From the NCBI GenBank assembly GCA_001917435.1, contig MNEA01000027.1:1-48516 (forward strand): a stretch of 48,516 nt of DNA, written 5' to 3'. The notes beneath the pieces were generated by a model. That model was given only the letters and a program-made list of their open reading frames with translations. It had not been told where the DNA came from and ran no database searches. Shown in pieces: positions 1 to 8,511 of the stretch. Origin of the DNA: Acidobacteria bacterium 13_2_20CM_2_57_6 (GTDB taxonomy: Bacteria > Acidobacteriota > Terriglobia > Acidiferrales > UBA7541). A program made the translations under genes and the position numbers. The first letter of the stretch is position 1. The number at the start of each line of letters is the position of its first letter.

Positions 1-2261
1 CATTATTCAAGTATTGTTCGGCATATACGACGTGGTCGTTCTGGTCCACGAGAACGGTCTGGAATCCGCCAGTGGTCTCATAAGGAGGCTGTTCGACCGT
101 ATAGCCAATGCCGAAGTTCAAGGTGAACTTCGGCTTCATGCGCCAACTGTCGGTCCAGTAGCCACTGTAAGTAGGTATGATGCTGGTGGCCGACACCGGC
201 GGCGACGACATGCAGGCAGCCGTGGCAGCGACACCGGAGATGGCACACGACGTGATGGCGTTGAGGGGTAATCCAGTAGCATTCGTGCCCAGGCCGCGAC
301 TGAAGAGGCCCTGGGTGGAATCAACCATACCCAATACCATTGAGTACAGGTTTCCATACTTGTTTGCGCTGACGCCTGCGGGGACGTAGCCCGACATGTC
401 AATTCCGAGTGAACCAAGGGACACACTGTTACCTTCTCCGATGAGATACTGTTCGTAGGTGTTGATGCTTTGGCCGTTATCGTTCCGCTTGTGGGTGTCT
501 ACGTTGCGCAGGTACATGCCGCCAAGTTGGGTCAGGTGGTTTCCTTTTATCCAAGTGACGTCATCACGGTACATGGTGTCGTGGCCGTTCCAGTAGCGAG
601 TGCGCACGTTCTGATTGTTGGTGTTGTAAGGAATAAATACGGGACTACTACCCGCGCCGCTGTTTTCGCCCCCAACCTCCAGAGCTGCCGGGTATCCTGC
701 AATATTTGGTACGCCGCTGGGATCTCCATAGGCCCACCAGTTACGAGTAAAGCTAAAGTGGAAGTCATTTGTGAGGCCCGGCCGAATCTCTTTGATCAAG
801 CCAGCTGTATAGATCCAGGAATTCTGGGGTTTCTGTCGGATCGCGGCATACTGGCCCTTGGTATCTCCGGGAAAGAATCCACCGACGTCCCATTGGTCGG
901 AAACAGTATTTTTTAGCTTGTAGTAGTGGTACGTGCCGTTGAAGTGCCAGCCCTTGGCGAAGTCGTGATCGATACGCGCAACACCAAAGTTGCTGGACTG
1001 CGGCGTTTGTATGGTGCCCGTATATCCGCAATAGTTCGCCCCGTCGCCCTGCGTGCAATCGTTAGGCTCAGGCAAATAGGTCTTCCAGAGAGTAGAAATT
1101 ACAGGGTTAATGCCGAGCCCGCGCGGGTCGCAAGGACCCGGCGCGATGCCTTTGGCCGCATTGCCTGGGCATATTGTTGTGGGGATGATCTGCCCAGCCG
1201 AAGCGCCAATGGTGGTATAAACACTGGCTGGCATCCCCCCAGGAACGGCCGTTGGGGTCGGGTTCAAGTTGATGAGCTGCGAACTTTTACTATCAAAGAT
1301 CATTCCTGAGCGCATCAAGTCAGTGGGGAATTTTCTCGTGAAGGTTGAACCCTGCGGCCAGCGGAAACCTTCGTAGTTGCCGAAGATATACCAGCTCCCG
1401 CCCAGAAAGTCCGAGTGCGGGATTTTTCCGCCTGCATCCGCGCCAAAGCGGCTGAAATGCGAGCTGACAAGAGGGAACGGCGTCTTGTGGTTATTGTTGT
1501 CCCACGAGTTCGCCCCGCCAAAAGTCGTATCTTGGTAATAGTCATAGATGCCGCCATGCAAAGAGTTCGTGCCGCGCTTGGTCACCACTTGTACCTGGCT
1601 GCCCGCGCCACCGCTGAAGTCTGCGGTCTGGTTTGCCGTCGAGACCTCAAATTCTTCCACAGGTGTTGTTGTCTCCGCTCATGTCATCGGTGGCGTAGCC
1701 GCCGTCAAGTTGGAAAGTGTTCTGGTCAGTGGCTGCACCGCCGACGTTGCCATTGATGTTCTGGCCAGGCTGAAGGACGGCGAGGGTCGATGCGTCGCGG
1801 CTGATGTTCGGCAGGTTGATGAGCGTCTCGCCGCTGAGGGTCGCGCCGACGGTGGCGTCCATAGTCTGCAACTCGGAACCGACTGCCACTGTAACTTCGA
1901 CCGTCTGGGAAACGCTTCCCAGTTCGAGGACGGCGTTTACTGTCAACTGGATGCCCACCTGAACCACCTGGTTTGAAACCACTGTAGTCTTGAAGCCCTG
2001 CTTAGAAACTTTCACGGTGTATGAGCCCGGATTGACGTAGGGGAATGTGTAAAGCCCCTTATCGTTCGTGGTGGCCGACCGAACGCCGCCCGTCGCCGCA
2101 TCTGTCAAGGTAACCGCAGCGTTAGGGACACTTGCGCCAGTGCTGTCGGTGACTGTGCCGGTGACGGTCCCTGCGGACGACTGGGCCATAGCCACGGACG
2201 AACCGATCCACAACAATGCGAAGAGACAAGACAATACGACCACCACTCGCTTGCTTAGCAT
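1..2261 (-). pseudogene. TonB-dependent receptor (Oar-like), frameshifted and cut by the left window edge
   Basis: This encodes an outer membrane TonB-dependent transporter of the carboxypeptidase-regulatory-like type. The start is the ATG at 2261, preceded by a strong GGAGG Shine-Dalgarno about 7 nt upstream. A signal peptide (MLSKRVVVVLSCLF...) ends near AMAQ. A CnaB-like domain follows (GTVTGTVTDSTGASVPNA, SYTVKVSKQGFK), then the start of the plug (QNTFQLDGGYATDD). At about 1662 the frame breaks: the first frame reads SGDNNTCGRI-stop, while the frame one base over continues PVEEFEVST and stays open to base 1 with typical receptor sequence (QVVTKRGTNSLHGG, IFGNYEGFR, WTDSWRMKP). The plug stretch that the intact neighbour has between its LDGG and PVES motifs is much shorter here, so a small deletion may have caused the shift. 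It is a likely pseudogene unless the shift is a sequencing error. The substrate is unknown; it may be sugars or peptides. Confidence 0.85.
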
Positions 2262-2677
2262 GCAACTACCTCCTGGTTGGGCCATGCCTGGCTCACCTGA
2301 ACTACGCACACCCCGACCAACGAACCGCCCAAGGTAGCAGAAGGAAAAATTTTGGAAGACGCCATAGATCAGAAATCCGCTCGCAAACTAGAACTTGCAT
2401 GTCCAAAGAGCAAATTCCGTACCAGCGCCACTGCACCAGCTAAGTTCTACATTCTTCGTGATTTATACAGTCGTTAGCGGGAATGAAGACGTTGGTTGTC
2501 TATCTCTGACCGTAGCTTTATACGGATTTTCATAGATATCGTGCCAGATCCGTTTCGTCCTTCCTTCCCTCACTACGTGCCGCAAGGACCCCACAGCAAG
2601 CACCGGCATGCCCGAACCGCGCGCACAACCAATCAATCCCAACCACAGACTGTGTAACCACTAGATTCTATGCGGGC

Positions 2678-2706
2678 TATATATTGCGCGCGCTGCGCTT
2701 TGTCAA
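2678..2706 (-). promoter_or_regulatory. Sigma-70 type promoter for the left TonB receptor
   Basis: On the minus strand a perfect TTGACA (-35, at 2701-2706) is followed after exactly 17 nt by TATATA (-10, at 2678-2683). It points at the receptor starting at 2261. This implies a 5' leader of about 410 nt, unusually long, which could hold regulatory structure. Confidence 0.65.
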
Positions 2707-3184
2707 CACATTTCTAATTAATTTCTAATTCCCGTCTCAAATAAACTTCAGCTAAAGCTTAGGCTAAATTTAGAGTAACTGTAGTACTGTACCCTTACGC
2801 TACCTTCTCCCGCGCCCCCCGAGTGAGAATCTTAACCGTATGAAGGATTCTAAGTACACCGCGCAAAGCTGTTCATTGATCAACAAATGGCGACGTGCGC
2901 GAACGCAGGACGAATCACGCGATTTGCTATTCCTCACTGCCGCTGGAGAGCGGGGATAGCGCGGAGGGAAGACTCTCAATTGGACTCGTAAACCGTGCGG
3001 CCGCCGTCGACGTGAAGTACTACTCCAACGGCCGCTAGCCTTCGGCTTCGCGCTTAAAGTTGGGGGCCCCGAGTTCCGCTTCACGCGCCCGGGTTTCCGC
3101 TGGAGTTATAGCAGTAGCCGTTCGGCAGGTTTTGCAGATTCTTCATAATCAAAAATCGGCTTTAGATAAAACTAAGAAATCAGC

Positions 3185-3212
3185 TTGACACTCTGCAGCC
3201 ACCGGAGCTAAT
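3185..3212 (+). promoter_or_regulatory. Candidate promoter for the right TonB receptor
   Basis: TTGACA at 3185-3190 is followed after 16 nt by GCTAAT (4 of 6 matches to TATAAT) at 3207-3212. The predicted start of transcription is about 120 nt before the ATG at 3337. Confidence 0.45.
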
Positions 3213-3336
3213 TTCTCCATTATTTGTATTCTGTGGTGGCTTAGAGTGGCTTTATCTGTCTTGCCCGACAGCATTTGCGAACTTTAAGGGTGTTATTCCA
3301 CTCAGGCCGCTTCAGTGTGTCTAAGGGAGGTGGTAG

Positions 3337-6300
3337 ATGCGCACTTCAAACGTGAAGGTGTTCCTCACGCTATTCCTCGGGTTGCTTCTCGCTCCCGCGA
3401 TTATTTACGCACAGGGATCTTCCACGGCGACAGTGACCGGGACGGTGACGGACCAGAAAGGGAGCGCGGTTCCAAATGCGGGCGTTGAACTTCGGGACGC
3501 CGCAACCAACGTATCACGCAGTCAAACCACCAACGACGCGGGCTATTACACGTTTGTTAGCGTGCCGCCCGGTACTTACACGGTGGTGATTAAGAAGGAC
3601 GGCTTTCGAACGACAAACATAGGTCCCGTGGCTGTCCAGGTCGGCAAGTCAGCTACCGTAGATGCGCAGCTCGAAATCGGAACGATATCGCAGGTTGTTG
3701 AAGTGCAGGCGAACGCCGGCGTCGAACTGCAGACAATGGATTCCTCGGTGGGCAACGTGCTCGACCGGAAAGTGCTCGACACAATCCCGACACTCGCCAG
3801 GGACGCTACTGCGCTTCTGCTCCTGCAGCCCCTCGCAACTCCGGGCTTCAACGCAGTCGGAACGCCTGCTGCAGGTGGAGAGGGCGACAATACAGGTGGT
3901 CAAATCGCCGGAGCGCGGAGCGATCAGAATACCTTCCTTCTCGATGGAGGCGACGTCACCGATAGCACCGCAGGCGGCGGTCAATATAGCGGCACGAACT
4001 TCGGCGCCACACCTAGGGGAGTCGTCCCGACGCCGGTAGAAAGCCTGGAAGAATTCCGCGTGGTGACCACCAACTCATCGGCGAGTTTTTCGCGCTCTGC
4101 AGGTGGCGAGGTCCAGATGGTGACAAAGCGCGGCAGCAACGCCTTTCACGGCGCTGTTTATGACTACCTCCAGAATGACCATCTGAACGCCAACACTTGG
4201 AACGACAACGCTTCTGGCAAGCCCAAGCCGCTATTGCAAGACAACCGTTTCGGTGGACGCCTCGGCGGCCCCATCTGGAAGGACAAGACCTTCTTCTTCG
4301 CTCATTACGAGGGACGCCGGTTCAATAGCTCAACAGATATCTCTCGGCGCGTGCCTTCCTGCGACATGAAGCTCGGAATCCTCCACTTTGGGGGCGTGGA
4401 ATACAATTTGAATCCAGGCGCGATACCCGACTGCGCTGGAAACGTAGTTCAGCCGGCAAACTGCGGAACAGCCGCAGTTCCTGCCCCGTGTGATCCGAGA
4501 GGTTTGGGTCTTAATCCGGCGATCGCTGCAGTATGGGCAAAGGAACCTACAGGCGACTCAGGGGCTTTAGCCACCGCGACAGGCGCTGATGGTGTTAATA
4601 CACTTGGATTTACCCGGCCCGTAGGGATTCCGATTCGCGAGGACTTTGGCGTCATTCGTCTCGATCACATGATCAATTCCAAGTGGCAGTTCATGACGAG
4701 CTACCGTTATAGCAAGACTAGTTTTACATCACCAGTCCAAGCTGACATCGGAGGTCTGCTGTCCGGGGATCAACTCGGTGTTCCTAAGTCTACGGCGCTG
4801 CGACCGCTTGCGCCGCGGTATTTTGTTGCTGGCCTGACTGGACAGATCACGTCGCATTTGACAAGCGAGTTTCGCTTCGACTGGATGCGGCATTGGTGGG
4901 AGTGGGCGACGTTGCATCCCTCCGTCATGCCGGCGCCTCAAGGCTTTCCGCAGCCAGACGGGTTGAACGCTGCTCTCAGTATTTCCGGAGAGGGCATTGG
5001 CGTAGGCATGCAGCCGATCAACGTAGATACGCAGAATGCCCGCAGCCGCCTATGGAATGGCAAGGAATATAACATCATTGAGAACCTGAGCTTGCTGAAA
5101 GGCAACCACCTCGTCCAGTTTGGCGGACGCGCCGGCCATCAACATTTCTTCCATCGGCGTGACGATAAGGTAGTCGGCGGGTTGACGTCCGAAGTCTTTA
5201 CCATCGGGCGGCTTTCTTCGGGCAGCCATGTCAATGGCATTCCCTTTCCAGTGGGATTCGCAGGTAGCGCGTCGAGGTGGCGGACGGACTACGCGTCCAT
5301 ACTTGGAATCATGGAGCGCGCCCAGCAGCTATTTACACGTGGACCTGACTTCTCTCCGAACCCTGATGGCACCCCCCTGAGACAAAGCACGATCGTGGAC
5401 AGCTACTCGCTGTATGCCTCCGATAGCTGGCGGGTCAGGCCGTCCCTCACCGTGACACTCGGACTCAACTGGGGCGTCCAGTTGCCGCCGTACGAATCAA
5501 GCGGCGAACAGACCATGGTTGTGGACGACTCCACGGGCAAAGTGATTGACTTTGACAAATACATAGAGACGCGTCAGACGCAAGCACTAGCGGGTCAAAT
5601 CTACAACCCGCAACTGGACTATGTGCCCATCAAGCAGTTAGGTCGGAAGTATCCTTACGATCCGGACTGGAGCAATTTTGGCCCGCGTGTGGCCGTCGCC
5701 TGGAATCCATCGTATAGCGGCGGGATACTGGGCAATCTGTTCGGTGGTCGCAAGGCCGTGTTGCGGGGTGGTTACGCGCGCGTTTATGATCGTATCAACG
5801 GCGTGGGCATCGTAATGATTCCGGCGCTGGGCGTGGGCTTCGGCAACAACCTTCGCTGCGCCGGTCCACAGGTGAATGCAGGTGTCGTATCCTGCGGAAC
5901 TTCCAACCCTAGCAACGCCTTCCGTATAGGCAAGGATGGGACGACGGTTCCCATGCCGCCCCTGGCAAGCATCCCGTCGGGCAAGCCATTGATCCCGGGC
6001 TCTCTGCCGGCGTCTAACAGCCCCTTTGAGACGCTGGACTTCCGGATCAACCCAAAACGCAAAATAGGTTACGCCGACACGTTTGACCTGACGTATCAGC
6101 GGCAACTTGGCAACAATGCACTCTTGGAAGTCGGCTATGTCGGAAATTACGCCAAGAAACTGTATCAGGGCTATGCCGCCCAACAAGTGCCCTACATGTA
6201 TACGCTGGGCGGGCAGACCTTTGCCAAGGCTTGGAGCAACGTGGCCCAGGCAATCATCAAGAATCCGAGTATCAACCCAGCCACCATCCCGAATCAGCCG

Positions 6301-7275
6301 TTCTTTGAAGCCTTCGGCGTGGCGACCGGCCAGCCGTGCACGGCGGGCAATTGTACTCAATTCTTCCTCAAGGACTTCGGTGACGGCTTGGCCGGATTCC
6401 AAACGTTTAATTTCACGGACTTTTGGGAATCGTATGGGGTCGGCGGGCCGGATGCGAACCAAGTCCTGGATTCCTACATTATAGGCAGCAATGGCCGTTC
6501 AAATTACAACGCCGGATTCGTTAGTCTGCACAAGACGACCTCGGCGGGCTTGAATCTTACGTTCAACTACACCTACTCTCATGCGTTCGACCAGATTGGC
6601 CAGAACCAGGAGAGCCTGAACGAGGCCTCCGATGCCTTTAATCTCAACCGGGATTATGGTTCGGCCTCCTTCGACCGGCGCCACGCTTTCACGACGCTGG
6701 TCACCTATGATCTGCCGTTTGGTGGCGGGAAGCGCTACGCTTCCGGCAGCGGCCCGGTGAACAAGATCATCGGCGGATGGAACGTTTCCGGCGTGTGGGC
6801 TTTCGCGACGGGCCTTCCGCTTGATGTCTTCAACGGCGCCAGTTGCCAGGAGCTCGGCCAGGGAGCGGTGTTTGGAAACTGCAGCGCATATTTCCCGCTG
6901 GACAATAAGGTAGTGAATGGTTCGGTTCACAACTCCGGCGGAGCCCTGACGGCGTTTTCCAATGCGGATGCCGTCAACAACGATCCCAACGGCGGATTCT
7001 CGTTCTTCGCGCCGCCCGATCCAGCGATCTATGGCCGCACCGGCAGGGGATTCTACCGCAGCCTTAACCGCTGGAATGTGGACTTTGGCGTTTCCAAAGC
7101 CACCAAGATCACGGAGCGAGTCAGCACACGATTCGACTGCCAGATGACCAACGTGTTCAACCATCCGATGTTCAGCGATCCAAGCACGGACATCAGCAGC
7201 GGAAGCTTCGGCAAGCTAAACAATCAGTACAACGGGCCGCGATTCATTCAATTCGGTTTGCGGTTCGACTTCTAA
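3337..7275 (+). CDS. TonB-dependent receptor with carboxypeptidase-regulatory-like N-terminus (Oar-like)
   Basis: The protein has 1312 residues and is an outer membrane transporter energised by TonB. The ATG has a strong AAGGGAGG Shine-Dalgarno 6 nt away. The order is: signal peptide (residues 1-25, ending IIYAQ), CnaB-like regulatory domain (about 28-120; TVTGTVTDQKG, GTYTVVIKKDGF), plug domain (about 130-270; FLLDGGDVTD, PTPVESLEEFRV, QMVTKRGSNAFHG), then a long beta-barrel ending in FIQFGLRFDF with the terminal aromatic expected of barrel proteins. The length fits Acidobacterial Oar-like receptors, which often number dozens per genome. It is a paralogue of the broken gene at 1-2261 and is transcribed away from it. 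An intrinsic terminator follows. The family is often tied to uptake of plant-polymer products, but nothing here names the substrate. Confidence 0.95.
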   Translation: MRTSNVKVFLTLFLGLLLAPAIIYAQGSSTATVTGTVTDQKGSAVPNAGVELRDAATNVSRSQTTNDAGYYTFVSVPPGTYTVVIKKDGFRTTNIGPVAVQVGKSATVDAQLEIGTISQVVEVQANAGVELQTMDSSVGNVLDRKVLDTIPTLARDATALLLLQPLATPGFNAVGTPAAGGEGDNTGGQIAGARSDQNTFLLDGGDVTDSTAGGGQYSGTNFGATPRGVVPTPVESLEEFRVVTTNSSASFSRSAGGEVQMVTKRGSNAFHGAVYDYLQNDHLNANTWNDNASGKPKPLLQDNRFGGRLGGPIWKDKTFFFAHYEGRRFNSSTDISRRVPSCDMKLGILHFGGVEYNLNPGAIPDCAGNVVQPANCGTAAVPAPCDPRGLGLNPAIAAVWAKEPTGDSGALATATGADGVNTLGFTRPVGIPIREDFGVIRLDHMINSKWQFMTSYRYSKTSFTSPVQADIGGLLSGDQLGVPKSTALRPLAPRYFVAGLTGQITSHLTSEFRFDWMRHWWEWATLHPSVMPAPQGFPQPDGLNAALSISGEGIGVGMQPINVDTQNARSRLWNGKEYNIIENLSLLKGNHLVQFGGRAGHQHFFHRRDDKVVGGLTSEVFTIGRLSSGSHVNGIPFPVGFAGSASRWRTDYASILGIMERAQQLFTRGPDFSPNPDGTPLRQSTIVDSYSLYASDSWRVRPSLTVTLGLNWGVQLPPYESSGEQTMVVDDSTGKVIDFDKYIETRQTQALAGQIYNPQLDYVPIKQLGRKYPYDPDWSNFGPRVAVAWNPSYSGGILGNLFGGRKAVLRGGYARVYDRINGVGIVMIPALGVGFGNNLRCAGPQVNAGVVSCGTSNPSNAFRIGKDGTTVPMPPLASIPSGKPLIPGSLPASNSPFETLDFRINPKRKIGYADTFDLTYQRQLGNNALLEVGYVGNYAKKLYQGYAAQQVPYMYTLGGQTFAKAWSNVAQAIIKNPSINPATIPNQPFFEAFGVATGQPCTAGNCTQFFLKDFGDGLAGFQTFNFTDFWESYGVGGPDANQVLDSYIIGSNGRSNYNAGFVSLHKTTSAGLNLTFNYTYSHAFDQIGQNQESLNEASDAFNLNRDYGSASFDRRHAFTTLVTYDLPFGGGKRYASGSGPVNKIIGGWNVSGVWAFATGLPLDVFNGASCQELGQGAVFGNCSAYFPLDNKVVNGSVHNSGGALTAFSNADAVNNDPNGGFSFFAPPDPAIYGRTGRGFYRSLNRWNVDFGVSKATKITERVSTRFDCQMTNVFNHPMFSDPSTDISSGSFGKLNNQYNGPRFIQFGLRFDF

Positions 7276-7296
7276 GCGCAGGTGAAGCGCATTTCC

Positions 7297-7331
7297 GGGG
7301 CCTGGGCCATTTGGCCCAGCCCCCGCTCTTT
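7297..7331 (+). terminator. Intrinsic terminator after the TonB receptor
   Basis: A GC-rich hairpin has TGGGCC paired with GGCCCA around an ATTT loop. It is extended by GGGG with CCCC and followed by a short CTCTTTT tract. It lies 22 nt after the receptor stop and faces the minus-strand gene that ends at 7375. Confidence 0.7.
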
Positions 7332-7374
7332 TGCGCAGGGGAGAAACGGATGAGTTTGAAGACAGGCTAGATTA

Positions 7375-8409
7375 CTAATCGTTTCGGATCTTGCCAGCCT
7401 GCTTCAGGCGAACGAGCCAGCGGCGTGCGACGCCTACTTGTGGGTGTTCTGGGTAGTGCAGTATAAAGTTCCGCAAGGCTTGGGCGGAATCCTCATAGCG
7501 CCCGACGGAAGTAAATGCCTGTGCCACAAGTAATTGAATTTCTGGAGCCCTACCTGCGGAGGCCTTCAAGGCGCTCTGCGACTCCTTCAGCGCCCGATCA
7601 TACTGCCGTTGATAGTAGCAGGCCTTCGCAAGCGTCCAGCGCGTCTCCCAGGATTGCGTATTGAGTTCCAGGGCCTTTTCCAGAGGCGCGATGGCTTCCT
7701 CATACTTGCTTTGATTGGAAAGCACCGTTCCGAGAGCGGCCAGCGCGCGGGCGTGCTTCGGGTCGATCTGGGTCGCTTTGGAGAGTGCTTCCTGCGCCCG
7801 TGGTAGGTCATTCCGCCGGACGTACAGCACGCCGAAAAGATAAAGGACATCGGGGTGGTTGGGTGCGAGTGCCCCAGCGGCATCCAAATGTTTCTGCGCA
7901 TCATCAAGTTTATTTTCCTGGAGCGCCTTGAGACTCAAGTCGAATTCCTTTTGTGCTTTGGGGGCCAGAACCGGAGCCCCAGGAGTGCCAGTCACAATGG
8001 CGTTCGAGTTCCCATCAGCCTCCGGCTGCAGGTAGACATCGACTTCCACCCTCACAGGAATCGGGACATCCACGTTCGCTCGGCCTGGCTTGTATCCGGT
8101 CGCTTCGACTATCACTGAAAAATCGCCGAGATTTTGCGGCAGCAGAATCGCGCGGCCTTGCGAAGTAGTTGTCTGCCCGTTGGGAATGCTTCCATTTCGA
8201 TACAGTTTAACTACTGCCGTAACAGGCAGGGGATCGCAGGAACTATTGCGAACATTCCCCACAATCGTGGCATTGTTGCCGCTAACCGCCGTTCGCTCGG
8301 TGACACCGTCCTGGCACAGCGCAGGAAGTACAGGAAAAACTACACTGAGGAGTATCGGAAAAGCGAGCCGTCCCGTTCGCAACCGCACGCCGTATTTTGT
8401 GGAATGCAT
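7375..8409 (-). CDS. Secreted TPR-repeat protein with a carboxypeptidase-regulatory-like domain
   Basis: The protein has 344 residues from the ATG at 8409, which follows a GGTGA element about 7 nt upstream. An ATG 16 codons earlier (8457) is possible but would put a long charged stretch before the signal peptide. The signal peptide is hydrophobic (LAFPILLSVVFPVLPALC). Residues about 45-130 form a beta-rich regulatory-like domain (NATIVGNVRNSSC, DFSVIVEATGYKP). Residues about 155-335 hold four to five TPR units (HLDAAGALAPNHPDVLYLFG, EALSKATQIDPKHARALAAL, PLEKALELNTQSWETRWTLA). It probably acts in the periplasm as a protein-protein scaffold. It is the last gene of the minus-strand cluster from 14508. 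The specific role is unknown. Confidence 0.85.
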   Translation of the reverse strand: MHSTKYGVRLRTGRLAFPILLSVVFPVLPALCQDGVTERTAVSGNNATIVGNVRNSSCDPLPVTAVVKLYRNGSIPNGQTTTSQGRAILLPQNLGDFSVIVEATGYKPGRANVDVPIPVRVEVDVYLQPEADGNSNAIVTGTPGAPVLAPKAQKEFDLSLKALQENKLDDAQKHLDAAGALAPNHPDVLYLFGVLYVRRNDLPRAQEALSKATQIDPKHARALAALGTVLSNQSKYEEAIAPLEKALELNTQSWETRWTLAKACYYQRQYDRALKESQSALKASAGRAPEIQLLVAQAFTSVGRYEDSAQALRNFILHYPEHPQVGVARRWLVRLKQAGKIRND

Positions 8410-8511
8410 GGAAGGGTCACCGCCGCTTTTTGCGAGCCTAGCGCTCGCCTTCGTCATCGTCAAGCGAAAGCATTGCCATCTGACGCCACCGAATTGCGTA
8501 GAACAGCAGGC

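Larger units (their letters stand above)
2262..3336. other. Long divergent intergenic region between two TonB receptors
   Basis: About 1.07 kb lies between the divergent receptor starts. It holds one candidate promoter for each direction, an AT-rich block at about 2700-2790 with a repeated TTTCTAATT, and a possible hairpin (AGAACTT at 2390-2396 with AAGTTCT at 2442-2448) in the long leader of the left receptor. Small open frames exist, for example a 39-codon one at 2840-2959 on the plus strand and a 94-codon one at 2800-3084 on the minus strand. They lack good ribosome binding sites and recognisable sequence, so I do not call them genes. Confidence 0.6.

Noticed and set aside
2840..2959. 39-codon plus-strand frame in the receptor spacer
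   Set aside because: It has no clear ribosome binding site and no recognisable sequence.
2800..3084. 94-codon minus-strand frame in the receptor spacer
   Set aside because: It is Arg/Ser-rich in the manner of a shadow frame in GC-rich DNA, with no Shine-Dalgarno.
2976..3110. Minus-strand frame ending VLHVDGGRTVYESN, like the tail of a short-chain dehydrogenase
   Set aside because: Only about 15 residues fit. A stop and frame changes lie just upstream, and no Rossmann or catalytic motif is seen, so chance or a very decayed remnant cannot be told apart.
5638..6462. Long minus-strand frame inside the TonB receptor
   Set aside because: It is antisense to a clear receptor gene with coherent domains and has no recognised family itself.
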